Positions 9,878-23,109 of a DNA stretch of 64,000 nt are shown in pieces. Under the pieces are notes generated by a model that saw only the letters and a list, made by a program, of their open reading frames with translations, was not told the origin of the DNA and did not search any database. This DNA is from Plasmopara viticola. Its lineage: Eukaryota > Oomycota > Peronosporomycetes > Peronosporales > Peronosporaceae. The translations under genes were made by a program, and so were the position numbers. Every line of letters begins with the position of its first letter. Positions within the stretch are counted from its first letter, which is position 1. The stretch covers positions 186,001 through 250,000 of the forward strand of contig MBPM02000011.1 in NCBI GenBank assembly GCA_001695595.3, in the 5' to 3' direction.

Positions 9878-12800
9878 TTATTTGCTGGTCATTGCGAGCA
9901 GTAATTTGTGGCGCAGTATTTTTGCGGACGAGTACGCTGGTAGATGCAGACGACTCGAGTTCTGATTAATTGATACGACTACAGGATAACACGAGTCTGC
10001 ACGATCTCGACCGTCAGCCAGCGCGTCTGCAATTTCAAGGACAAAGGTGGAGGAGTTGTCCGAGCATGATTTAGCATTCATTTGCTTGGTGTCAATTCGT
10101 TGGTTTGAGTTTACAAATTGTTGAAACATGCGCCGTTCCACTGACGTGAAGGCTTTAACAACTTTCCAAAACAAGTCGTGGTGGCTTTGACGAGTAACAC
10201 TGTACGTGGTGTGACGTTCCAACCTAATGCAGTAGTTCACATCGAAATCTGAAAGGTAATCTTTTAGACTGGGATTGTCGCCACTTAAGAGCGCAACGCA
10301 TTGACTCGGGATAATGGACAGAAGGCCATCGCGGATAGCACGAAGGATCAGGTTTTGAAGGCGAGACGGCTCACTTTCAAAGTCTCTTAAAGGTACATCG
10401 GCGGGACTCACAAGCTCTTGCCAAAAAATTTGTGATAGGAATTGCAACGGTAAGAGAACTCTGCTTCTCCATGCTATACCTAGAATCCGGCCAAAACAAT
10501 AATACCAAAGCAACACTTGTGACCGTTGGACTCGACTTAGTGCCAGCGAAGACGGGGACAACAAATGGTGGTTGACATGTAGCTGAAGCGAGTGGGAGCC
10601 CGATAGAGGCTCAAAAAGTGGGAACTGCGGTGACTGGATTTCTCGAATTACGGATTCAAACAAGTTTAAATACTTTGTAGGCTGTTGCGAGAACTGCTGA
10701 AGCTGGTCGCTATCATCCTCATCTTGCTCCTCCTTAACAATTTTGTCAAGCTCAGCATTCTTGCCATATTTTACAACCGATTCGGTCGGAGGTTTGTTTA
10801 GATGTACTTGAAAAGCTTGGGATATCGGTATAGTTCCAAATGGCTGCGACGATTCGCGTCTCAAGTGTCGGGCCTCTTGTGCCGTCAAATGTTTCGTTAA
10901 TTGCACGAAAAGTGACGATTCAGTGGATACCGGAAGTTGGAAGGGCCTGGTTTTCTGTAACGACGGAGAAGTACACTCCCAAAATGGTAGAATTTCGGAG
11001 GTTGGGTACTTTATCGAAAACACTGGGAGATTTGAGTCCACGCTGGCATGTTCAGTCGCATTGCGTTCATTTGCGGTCTTGGTCCTACGTAGTGATTCAT
11101 TGATAAGTCTCTCTTTCTGGAACGAGAAGAGAAGTCGAGGTGCTAAACGAGAAATTTGAGTGAATGCCGACGGATCGTCGAATGTCCAATGAGGCGAGTT
11201 TAGTAGAGCTGCGACTGGCGAAACTTGCTGATACTCGGTACTATATCCTATTAGGGAATCTTCATTCGAATCAGGCGGATTTGAATTGGTCTTTGTGCTC
11301 TCAGACGCTAATAGCGACGTAGCAAAGGTGTTGTAAGGAATTATGAGGCGCACATTATTATATAGGCATCGGTTAACATGCAGCAGTAATCCAATGCGAG
11401 CAATTGTCAGCTCGAAAAGAGGGCCGCTCACATTTCCGTCTTTGTCCTTGTCTATGCATAAAGACATTACGATGTCTTTATATGACAAGGAAAACGCATT
11501 ATTTAAAGCCTTCGCAGAAGCGATTGCTTCAAGCTCAGCCAGAAGTTTTGTATCACTTTTTGCAGCAACGACGTCATTCTCGCTCCATCGGACTTGAGCA
11601 TCGACAAATGATTCAAAAGAAAGCGCTTTTTGTTCGCTAGCGACGGCAGACACATTACCCTGTTTCAGATTGCTGATGACATCATTTACTGGCTCCTGTT
11701 TGTACTTGCAGTGACGATGAACGGAATATTTTTCGGGTAAATCTAACATTTCGCGACAGGTGCTTAAGCTCCAGGAAGCCAGCAGAGGACAAGAAATTTT
11801 CTCGAAACAAAATGTGTCCGCTATGTTATCGATTTCGTACCACAATTCGTGTCTATACTCTCCTAGAACAGTATACTGTTTCTCTGATATAAACACCGTG
11901 TCACCAGATGCGAGTCCATATTTATCAGTGGCGGACTTGCTCTTATCGATCGCGATAACCTGTTCCAGCGAAATTTCACGGTAGAGTACTTTGTCACGCC
12001 TCCAATTTTCGAATTCTTCAAAGGCATTTTCAAACAGTCCCGTAGACGAAATGGTCGAATCTGAATTCACAAGACGCAGATATGCAACCACATCCTGCAT
12101 ATTTTGAATAAGCTCAAGTGTTGAAGCGTTAAGATAACACCCTTTTCTTGACTCAAGTGTGGGTGCAATTGGTGGTGGGATCAGGGTGATCTTGTCGTCT
12201 TTATTATACATTGAAATCGCTGGGTACCACTTGCATTTGTCAGTATTATCCGACCGCGTAGCTCCTACGCATATATTTGAGGCCGCAATACCAAGGTGAC
12301 GACCATTGCGATTGAAAGCGAGCGTTTTAGCATTGCAGTCCAGCGTGATTTGAATGACATCACCTTGCTTGAGAATGTCGCCGTACGACTGTACTTTTGT
12401 TTTGTTGTGCCAAATTGCCTTGTTTGCGAGATATCCATAGCCATAAGCGTCACTACCGACGTAATTTTCCATACTGGCATCCGGGGTACAAACTCCGATA
12501 AATATGTTTTTCGAAACACAAGTATCGAGTCGTACTTGCCACGAATGGATGCCATCCTCAAATCCTATTGTCGCTCGCACAGAATGCCATTTTTTGCTGG
12601 ATGTATTCATGGCTGTTAAATTTCGATTCATGACGAGCAAGTTCTTTCCCGAAGTCGATTGATCGAGCTCAAACGCAGGCTCTGGTCGAGTTTGCACTAC
12701 AACTTCTGAGCTTTGCAGCGCCTTGGCATCAGCACAAGGTTTATCGGTATGGTAATCACCATTGCCAGTCGTAGCTTGAGCAGGAGTCATTTGGATACGA

Positions 12801-15800
12801 TATAGCATATCCGGCAGCAGGTTTCGGATCGTAAGGTATCCTGTTGACAAGGTCGCTTTTGACACACTAAAAGACTGTTCTGCTTGGACACACTCCGAGC
12901 CCCGAAATACACGGAGAATTCCTAAGAAGCGTTCAGCTTCGTCGCCATGGGTTCGCGTATCGCCTGAGCTATCTAGTATTGGACCCAATGTTGACAGAAA
13001 GCCTTGGTCCCATGAGATTGTTACTTCTGTTGATAGATAGTTGCTCACCAATAAATTAAAACAGTGGTTTTCTGACTGTAAACGCTTGTCTTGGCGCTTA
13101 CTATCAACAGATGAGCGTACTAGTAGAGCAAACACTGTACTCGTAATGTCCGAGTAAAATACCTTGTTGTACATTTCACGCCGATATCGCATTGCGAACA
13201 ATTCTGCAAGATCTGTCCATTGAGTGGCGGAAAGATACACAAACGAAGGATCAAGCTTTTGAAGTAAATACAAAATCCTTGTAATCAACCGAAATGAAAC
13301 GTATCTCCACGCTTTTAACATAGTAAGCCGAGCTGAGGCAATTGTTACAAGTTTGTCTACAAAGGCACGACTCGATAAAAGCGATAGAACAAAGTCTGGA
13401 ATTTGAGACGACTTTTCTTCTTCAGATAGCAAAGCTACTTTTGACTCGATATCTTCTACGAATCTCAGTACCACTCCAGATACCCACGCAAACCACAAAG
13501 CATCTGCCTGAATGGTCCTCACTCCAACTCCACTCTTTCCGCTACGTATCAAATTGATAGCACGATCACACTGGGATAGCATTTCTTGACAAAAAAAATG
13601 GAGTAATAGATTATGCTCAAACGAAATTTTCGACAAGTTATTCCCACGTAACAAAGTCCACATTTCATGCTGAAGCAACCGCACGACAGCTTGCTGAAGA
13701 TGTAAAGATTGCTTCGATTGAATGCTCTCAGAATCTTCTTTTGACGCAAAAGCAGCTTCTAGCGTATCTAGACCAACTTCAATTCTCAAGAAACGGCAAA
13801 GACGAGCACATGGCTCTTTCCGTGAAAGCAACGGTTGGATCATTTGGTAAGCCGCTTCTTGACCTTTTTCCGCTAGAGCCGACAGCAACAATAAAGTGAA
13901 AGCTTGCCGAGCATATGCAACAATCAACGTTGTATCGACCACTACACTAAGAGGAAGGTGATCATCATTCTCACAATTTGCCTTGAGGAGATTGGTGTGT
14001 CTAATTGTGCCTAGATCGCGTAAGGCATTCGCACAAATGTATTGCTGCCTATAACGTTCTTCTTGAAAGGTGTCACTAATCGCATCATCGCATTGGTGGT
14101 CATTTGACTCTGCTTCGATAAAATGATTAGTTTTTGTAGGTGTGTTCTCATAATCCGTTGAATGACACGGAAAATCTATCACACTTTTGTCGTAATTTAA
14201 AGTTGTTGGTCTCGAAAAATTGTCTTTCAGTAAAGTTAAATTATCTATAATGTTCGCATCAATTACTGACTCATTGGTGATCATTCCGGACCCTGCGCTC
14301 AGCTCTTTCTCTTTTTCCATTTGCTCCAATATCCAAGCAACAGCACTGTTCTCACTTACTGACTCATGTGTTTCAACTGCGCATCGGGTTGCCCATTCAT
14401 CTGAAAAGCCAAGGCCTAGCAGGACTTTAATTAAATGACGATGTCGCTGCCCATTAATCTCATCATTAAACTCTTTTTTTGACTTTGGTAAGCCATCCAA
14501 TGCGATTTGATCATCGTCAGTGTCGCTTTCACTATGACAGTTGCCACTTCCTATTGACGAGCCAACTTCGTCAACATCCCGACTCTCAATGTTTGTGATG
14601 CCATCAACTCGAAATTTACGGAGCACTGCAGAGACAGGTCGTAAACGTTCCTGATCGTCATCATCGAATGCTGGTATGTACTTAAAGTCACTAAAGCCCA
14701 CAGCCTGAGTTTCTGCTGCATCAAGAGTCGCAGCTTGCAGTGTGCCAAAGTTAAAATGCACCGCCTGGTCAATGTTTAAAGACACCGCAGGAAACATTCG
14801 AGAGGTAGAAGTAATTGGGATGTTAAAGAAGGCGATACCTAAGAATTTACCGTTGAGAAAGTAACTCAATTCCTTGCGTTCTGTATCCAGCAAAACCCCG
14901 ACCACATCGTCCACTTTCCAATGCTCGCCATAATCGTGGGAAACTCCATTCCATTTTTTGCACTGAAAGCCATCATATGCCCAACTATTTGTGAGATTGC
15001 CGACTCCCTGGTCTTGAAGATGATCAGAAGGGACATCTCCGTCCACATACCCGATCTTCATGAGTCCGTTCGTGAGAACAGTAGCTTCAAAATACCATAA
15101 ACCAAGGCTCACGCAATGATTTAATTTCACTGTAGAAAAATGCGTAAAAGCTCGTACTTTGAAATCACAAATTTCGACTTGACCTGCAACGACCTCAAAT
15201 GTAAGTTTATTATCGTTCCTATTGTTTTCCTGCCACCATAAAAGACGTGAGTCCAAGAAGTCTCGAGCAACAAATTCCTCCCATAAACGCCATTGCAAAT
15301 TTTCCAAGTCAGCAAGAGATGGAGTCAATAGAGCCATTTGACCATGAGTCTTTTTAAGCACTACTTTGTCAAGAAAACAACGCACCCGTCGAAGTTTTAG
15401 TGCAATATATGCGTCAGGACCTAAAATCGATACGATGAACTCCTTTAAACTTGAGGACGCAATTCGAAGTAGAATATCACTACTCAAAGCGTTTTTAAGA
15501 ATAAAATCGTGCCAAACGGGACTTGTTATTGTTGCGTATTTCTCACGAAATAGAGAAGTCATCAAAATACAGAGCCCACGTGCCCGTTGATGAATTCCAG
15601 TGCCAATACGCTGATCAATGGCGCTCACTTGAGCAGTTTCGTTGTGCAACTTGGTCAAGATTTCTTTCCTGGCTGGCAAGTGGAATCCATCTTGAACTAT
15701 TGTGCTCAACAAATTGACAATCAAACTTTGGGTATTTTGAATTTGCTCGCAACTGCATCTTTCGAATTGAAGCACGGAGTCGAAACAAGATGAGTAAGCT

Positions 15801-18800
15801 TGGACTGCAAAAGGAAGAATTGCAGCACTCTCTACACTTGCACGATAAGTATTCACAACTTCCTCTGAATACCCAGCGCAAACGCTTATTAAAGTAGTCA
15901 TTGTAAACAGATTATCAGTGTTGTCTTTATCCAAATCATATATCTCGCTTATACTGTCACTGCTTTGCAAGTTAGTACTTGAGTATCTAAGAAAATGATC
16001 GATAGATTTTTTCTCACATAAAGAAGAGTAGCACAATTTTTGGAAGAGGTGTACGACAGCAGCATAGTTCATTGAAAACTTCGGTCTTAAGGCCAGCGTA
16101 TTGATGTCGGTTTCGAGAGATTCTGTGTCATGCTCAGACATTATACTGTTTCGACATTTCAGCATGCCGCGTTGGCGCATCGTACGATATAGCGCCTCGT
16201 TTTGTTTTCGCGTCGTTGGTGGCAATGACGTGATATTGTGCTCAATCAATGCACTGAAAAGATCGTCAAGGCTCCAATTCTTTAGTTGGCAAGGTGCAAG
16301 AAGCTTCTGGCTTAAAGTTTGAAAGCTTAAGTTTGGATGAGGAGGAGAGCGCGGTAAGATATATTCCAAAAGCTGGCAAAGATATAGCTGTGTGAGCCCG
16401 TAGTTGCAACACGTGCTCGCCAGCATATCAGTTAAAAGATTTACCCAATGAAGAGAGGACGGTTGTTTGGCAAGCGAAGTCTCGTGAGATGACATTTCGC
16501 TAGTGCCTCCTATTTGGCACAAGAAGCGTAGCACTGTACAGCAGTGGCTTTGTGCTACCTGCTGCTGTTTCAAATGAAAGAGAAAAGGGCCGTTGTTTTG
16601 CATTCGCAGTATACGCTCCTCTGTAAGAATCTCATATGATAGGGAAATATCATCCAAGACAGCAGTAAATCCATGGGTCGGCCTTTTCAATAAAGCCGAC
16701 AGTCGAGGTAATTCGGTAGATTGAACGTCGTTTGTCAAATCACTCGCGTCTACAGTACCACCTGCGATCAACCGAGTCCACGATTGTGCTTTATGGAGAA
16801 CTTTCAAGCAATCTACTTTTTCGTTTTCCGTGTCGAGCGTTGAGCGTTTGCCACCCACGAACACTTGTATTTTTTCAAGGCTCTCTTCATCAAACTTCAA
16901 AACTACCTGACACCATTTTCGACGTGGAAGGTGATTATCAATAAGAACTGGACACCAGGTATTGCTCTTGTCTCCATCACATTTGATCGAAAGTCCTATC
17001 GACACATGATCGGGAAAAGCTTCGCGAACAAACACAATTAATGAATCATCCTGATCACCGGAACTTGCATCATTCACTACTTTAGTGGTTTCGCTTGTAG
17101 TTAATGCAACCAGCTGCACTGATATCTCCTGCAACCGAAACGAAGGAGGAGTGGCACTTGAAATCCCTTTAGATACTAAAGCCCCGGTGTGCTCAACGTA
17201 CACCCAAAACGACAAAGTGAGACTTTTACTTGCCGTAACTTCAGGGACTTTACCCATAAGAAATTGATGTCTGTCAATGTCGATCGAGTTTGACTGAGAA
17301 ATTTGCACTGGACATCCCAATAGAATAAACGGAGAGCGATCAAGTTGGTGTTGAGCACATCTTACTGTATTTGCACTAGATGTCTTTCCCGCCCTAATTA
17401 GTGCTTCATACTCGAGTGAGGTGAGATTTAATTTGTCCAAATGACATTTGGTCGCTTCTAGCATCATGTACAGACCATCCATCATTTGCACAATAATTTC
17501 GTCAACACTTGATACAACCATCTTCTTTGGCAGCGTAAGGCGTCTACGCGGTGACATTAATGTGCTTCGCGGAGTCAATGGCTCTTTGGTATCCGAAATC
17601 GGGTTAGCTGATCGCAAAAATAGCTTTGCTTGATGCTTGGCAAATTGCTCGGATTTGCTCAATTGCAGCGCAATTGCACAAAAGGCTTCCCAAGTTAGTT
17701 CAGTGATAATTTGCGCGGATGTATGGTGGAATAACATCGCATTAATAGGCGCTAACTTCTTCGTAAGGCCGGATTCGACCTGGGATTTAGTGTTCCAGTC
17801 ATCATTACAATTCATCACGTATTCGACGATGGCATCGAGCTCACGATGCGACTCTAGGACATTTGAATTACCAAGTAGTAAGTCAACCAGAGTGCTCATA
17901 AGTCCGGATTTTGCTATCAATGCTACGAAGCTGTAATTGCCTCTTTTTGTGTCACTCATAGGCACTGTCCATATCATCAACGCTTTTTTCCTTAGCTCGA
18001 AAGATGCGTCTTTCTTAGAAACTATGCGAGCAAGTTGGAGTAAAAGATTTTCGATAGCTTTATCAATATCCTTGTTTTTTTCTCGACCCAAGCTGATTTT
18101 TAACCGTGGAATAACACAACCGGGACTTCTTCGATTAGTCCTGCATAGAAGAGCAACAAATTCATCAAGCAAACAGCTTTTTGTGGAAGAAGTGGTCAAC
18201 TTTCTTAGAAGATCATGCATTATGCAAATTCCTGTCCGTAAAAGAACTCCATTTTGGTCTTTCATTTCAAGCGAGTGTTGCATGATGCTCATTCCACATG
18301 AGCTTGTCAAAAATTTAATCATATCTAATAGAGAAAGATCACTACCTTCCCACAAAAGATCAGCAGTCTTTATTACATCACAGCGAAATATTTTTGGGAC
18401 AAAGACTGGGTTGGGCCGCAAACGTAGTAGAAATCGTGACACTTTCATGGCGTTCGTAATCGCCTCTAAGCCGCTAAAACTATATAGTAATGATCGCCAT
18501 TCAGTCTTATGAAGAAGTATTGACATAAGGTTCCAAATGCCAGTCTTCGGCGCAACTACGTCATTAGCCGACCCGTTTCGGGCTTCAACATCATAGAGCT
18601 CGTACAATAAACGAAGCTCCGAGCCCAAATCGAGGTGCCATACCAACACAATTACAACAAGCGTCAAAAGTCGTTGTGCTTCGGTCGTAATTTCTACAAC
18701 AAGCGAGAGTCTCGCTGCGATCCAATTCCAGATGGAAATGCTGTGGTGCGATAACTCTTCCTCGCTCAATTGAAGCAAAAATTGCTGACTGTCAAATGCG

Positions 18801-21800
18801 GATGGAAGGGAGGAGCTACTACAATTGGACTCTTCCTCTTCACCAACGAGTTCATCTTCCATTTCAAAAACACCCAATTGCTCCCACTTTAAAATATTGC
18901 ACATTGAGCTAGAAAATTGTGCCGTGCCGTCTTGGTCTGCATGTAGGAATTGGCCTTCTGACAAGACAAGAGAAAAGTAGTTGTTATTCTGAGCACCAAC
19001 GTCAGACTTCACGTCAGACTTCATGTCAACTGTTCTCCACTGATAAAATAATTCGCAGCTTAGTTTTCCACACAATGTTGCGCATGTATCCCCGAGGTCA
19101 ATAAACCAGTTGCGTCCCTGAACCTTAACTTCGGACTGCTGCGTAGGTAGAGCGGTCCCATCAAGCGTTTGAAATCCACCATCACTCGCACTAAACATTT
19201 TCCAACTTACTTCATCCAGCATTTTAACCATTGTGCAAATACTAGGCAGAATGCGCTCCACCAGCAGCAAATTATCAGCAATCTGTGGGAACTTACGATT
19301 CGAAAGCAGTACCGACAAACTTTCAATAGCGCTCGGCAACAATGCATGGAAAAAGCTTCCATTCAAGCGCCATGCGATAATCTCATCGTGTTCGCGACTC
19401 TTTTTGTGTAACATTTTCAGCACTTTGAGCGATTCGGTCATCAAATCTTCCACATACTCGAGAAGAGAAATGAACACTTGCCGGCTCGTATTGGTATTGC
19501 TGTCCAACTCATCTAAATCACTTGATGTGTCCACTTCAATTGTTTGCCACTTTTCTATCGCTGATCGGTATGCAACACTGAAATAATGCGTTTGCAGCAC
19601 ATAAAGCAATCGTAAAAGACACTCCGGTTCCTCTAAAGAGTTCGTGGTTGCTAAGTTGTCGAGCTGGTCGATGGCTTTTGTACCACACCGCTTCAACAAC
19701 ACGCTCATGAGAGTTTTAATGGCCTCGATGTCCATTTTCTTCGCTTTTTCATCGTAGACATCACCAAATTGCTGATTATCAAGACTTGTTGAACCATGGG
19801 CTAACATGTATCGATAAATTTCCGCCATAACCGAATCCTGCAGCGAGAAACAGTTAAAAAGTATATTCTTGGAAACTTAAAAAACACACTTCACCTGGCA
19901 CAGCTGGTCGGAAAGGATAACTGTTCTCAGAGAAGGAGTGCATGTGTATTCCTTACAGTCGTCGAGAATTTCCCATAGTAATCTGCAGCGAGCGGCTGCT
20001 GTAGGATAGAAAATATCGAACCCGATCTAGCCACAATTATCCTGAGTATAGAAATTTTTAAGTATCAAGATAAATTCTTACCTTCAAAGCACATGCAGCT
20101 TCAAGACTTATCGCACCTGCAGTGGCAAATACATTTTCTACATCACTCGATTGGCATATCTCGCTGGCAAATTGACAGACACAATCTTCCTCTTTTAAAC
20201 TCGAGAGGTGATCTAGCAGCTCAAAAATTTGACCAAATATATCGCCCGAAATGTTAATACAATTTTCCTCGTTATTCTGAGCAGACAACGGAGACGTTTC
20301 CAGTAATTTCTTGAGATTCAGCTGCAAAATACGCAAGCATGAAAGAGTGAAACTCATTCGCTCTTGCACATTTAAGCAAGTTGCTTGCAAAGCATTCGAT
20401 TTGCACCTATCCGATCGCATTTCCTTTTCTTTTGAGGTTACCGACGAGAAAGGCCATTGCAAAAGACGCAAAAGTGCACCAAGCGCTTCATAGCTCGTGT
20501 CAGCTGCAAAAGGAATCAAAATGGACTCGTGTTTTCCTGAACACATCGACATTAGATATTGTCGCTTTCCTGCAGATGCCGCCGATCCATCTGCACAAGC
20601 TTCGGTAGCGAGGCGATCGATATGGCCAGTAATGTACAAAGCAGCACTAGTTGCTGAAAAACTGTCGATAAATGAGGTGGCTGGCGATAATTTGTTTCGA
20701 TTTATTTCCTCAGCAGCTTTAAGAACCCAAGTTGCCCCAAACTCTATTCCTCGACAAGCGTGGTGATTTTTGACCCGGACTGGCCGATGCCGACCACGAC
20801 AAAATTTATAAACTTCACACTTTGGCGCATTCTCGCCTGAGTTCCGTTGTGATGGCTCATACATAGAGCTTTCATTGTTTTCTACGATTTGAAGTGGTGA
20901 GTCCCTCTCCCGAACTAGCACTAAGTTGTATTTGTCACCAACAGCCAAAGCTATTGGTTGAAGTCCACATTGGACAAATGCTTCGACTTTCGTCGGGAGT
21001 TTTCGTGTTTGATTATCACCGTGACCGAGTCGACCATTGTCACCTTGTCCACAAGTCCACAGCTCGTTGTCGTTGGTCATGAAGACAGTATGTTCGCATC
21101 CAGCTTTCGCATCTTTTACGTGTTTACCACTCAAGCTACGCACTAGCGTGGGTGTGTCGAAATTTTCTTCGTCACCGTGTCCGAGCTTACCATTCGCACC
21201 CGATCCCCAAGTATAAACTTTACCATTTGCCGATATCGCAAGGGAGTGATCCCATCCACAAGCAACTTTTACGATTTCTTCTCGAAAATCATCGAGCGGC
21301 TGCACTAGTGTCGGTATGAGCTTTCGGTCACAATCACCATGCCCGAGGACAGGGGGGATACAAGCACGACGACTATCTTTATATCCGCAGCCACAAGAGT
21401 ATACTCGACCAGAAGCTGTGCTAAATAGTGAGTGTTCCCAGCCGCCGGCAGCGCTAGTGACGCGTTCATTATCGATTCTGTCTTCAGTGTCTCGGAAGTT
21501 ATAAATCTCTTTAATGGTCCATTGGTCATTTGTATGACCATGGCCACATTGCCCTTGATTATTTTTCCCCCACGCGTATGCTTGTCCTTTATACGAAAGA
21601 CCTAACGAATGGGACGCTCCACAGAAAATGTGCCGAAATCTTACCGGCAGACTTGTTTTCGTTTGTCCATCTATGTCTTGTATATTAAAAGAGAGTTCGA
21701 CTCGCGTAGGGTCCGAACGATCATTAGTATCGCCAAGTCCCAAGCGCCCGTTGGAGCCGTCCCCCCATGCATAAATATCTCCTGACTCCATTAATGCCAG

Positions 21801-23000
21801 AGTATGCCCAAGGCCACAAGCAAGATCACGTACTCGACCTCTTTGACTTAAAGTCTCGATCGTTCGTGGCACATACTCTTTTGTTGAAGATCCGTGACCC
21901 AGACGAAATTTGTCACCATTACCCCATGCCATCGCCTCTCCCTTTGCACTGATCGCAATGCTGTGCGTAGACAAAGAGTCTATCTGACAAAAAAGAATGT
22001 CCTTGGTTTCCGCAATTATAGTCGGTACCAATTTATTCTCGGTACAATTTCCTTCCGGGCAGCTTACGTGCACACACTGACCGTGACCCAGTTTACCGTG
22101 ATCCCCTTTACCAAAACTCATAAGATAACCGCAAGGCCGATCTTCTGTGTCAACTGCGGCCTGTGAGTATTCAATCTCAACAGCTGCTAACTCATCAAAA
22201 AGGGGTTGAAGTAGATCTAATTGCGCTTCAGTGAGCTCATCAGCATTTTCTAATAACAATTTGATTCCGTTCAGTATAAAGCTAAGTCTCCCGTACTTCA
22301 AACTTAGCGCTACATACGCGACGATTACACTCGCTCGATCTTGAAATGATAGAGTCATATTTTCAGCAGCAGTACATCTTTCCGTTTTGATCATCAAAAG
22401 CTCTTCAAAAAGCTGAAATAATTGATAAAATACACTGCAGATATTGAATCCGTTCTCTACTTCTGCCGATTCCTCATTCATTAGCCCAGGCGAGAGCACA
22501 CACGAGGGCATCGCCATCAAGATAGTGGGCAATTTCATCGCAATTTGTACTGACAGTCGACTATTCGTCACGATTTTAGCTGGATCTCGCAGCAATTGAC
22601 ACGTTCGAAAGAACATTTTCAAAACAATTTGGGTCGGCACGGGCAGCTCTTTTAAAGACACGGGCGTGTTTGCCTTCATTGTCTTCTTTACACTTGGAGC
22701 AATATACCGAGCTGCCTTTTTTTCTGCGGATAGCGTTTCCAAAATATTTTGTAAAATCAAAAGCTTCTTTTCCAAATGTGGAATTGACCTTTCGGCGTCC
22801 AGCGCTCGTGCTCGCTTAACGATTCTCCATTCCTCCTTCTGCTGACACTTTTCTTCCAATCGATCCGAGATATAATTGCAATCAATAGTTTTGTTGGTTA
22901 ATCCAGTCAGTGGTGGTTGGTCCAATTGGCGCTGCTGCCTAAGCAAATTCTTGTAGCGCTCGCTCACATATGCACCGTCCTGCAGTAGCAGCGCCTCCAT
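9878..23000 (-). CDS. Giant HERC-type protein: RCC1, LamG, SPRY, UBA, SPRY, HECT
   Basis: Three exons join in frame: 23000-20082, 20026-19895 and 19837-9878 (introns of 55 and 57 nt, GT-AG), giving about 4,336 residues. Seven-bladed RCC1 repeats (GHGDEENFDTP, WGSGANGKLGHG and others) span about residues 285-700. A LamG/ConA-like fold lies near 1850-2095, a SPRY domain near 2590-2715, a UBA near 2813-2860, a second SPRY near 3416-3566, and a HECT domain near 4070-4336. Size and order resemble HERC1, a ubiquitin ligase of endosomes and Golgi, but with one RCC1 propeller. The HECT C-lobe keeps LFWKVVKAF and LHLPAYSS, yet the position of the catalytic Cys (TCFN in the family) reads QNSS, so thioester activity is doubtful. 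The ATG at 19828 is internal, not a second gene start. The gene is divergent from 23110, and both starts share a 109-bp gap. Confidence 0.9.
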
Positions 23001-23109
23001 ATCTTATTGAAAAGTCTTTTCTCACTCACTTACTACTAATAAAGCACAAACGAGACTAAAAATGCGAAATTTAGTGTAATCGCGTCATTTTTACGATACC
23101 TCGACAATA
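23001..23109. promoter_or_regulatory. Shared bidirectional promoter interval
   Basis: Only 109 bp separate the start codons of the HERC-like gene (minus) and the GBP/PH gene (plus). TCATTTT at 23085-23091 fits the oomycete initiator core (YCAYTYY). With a core this close, transcription in the plus direction would leave a leader of about 20 nt. No equally good site was seen for the minus direction. Confidence 0.4.
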
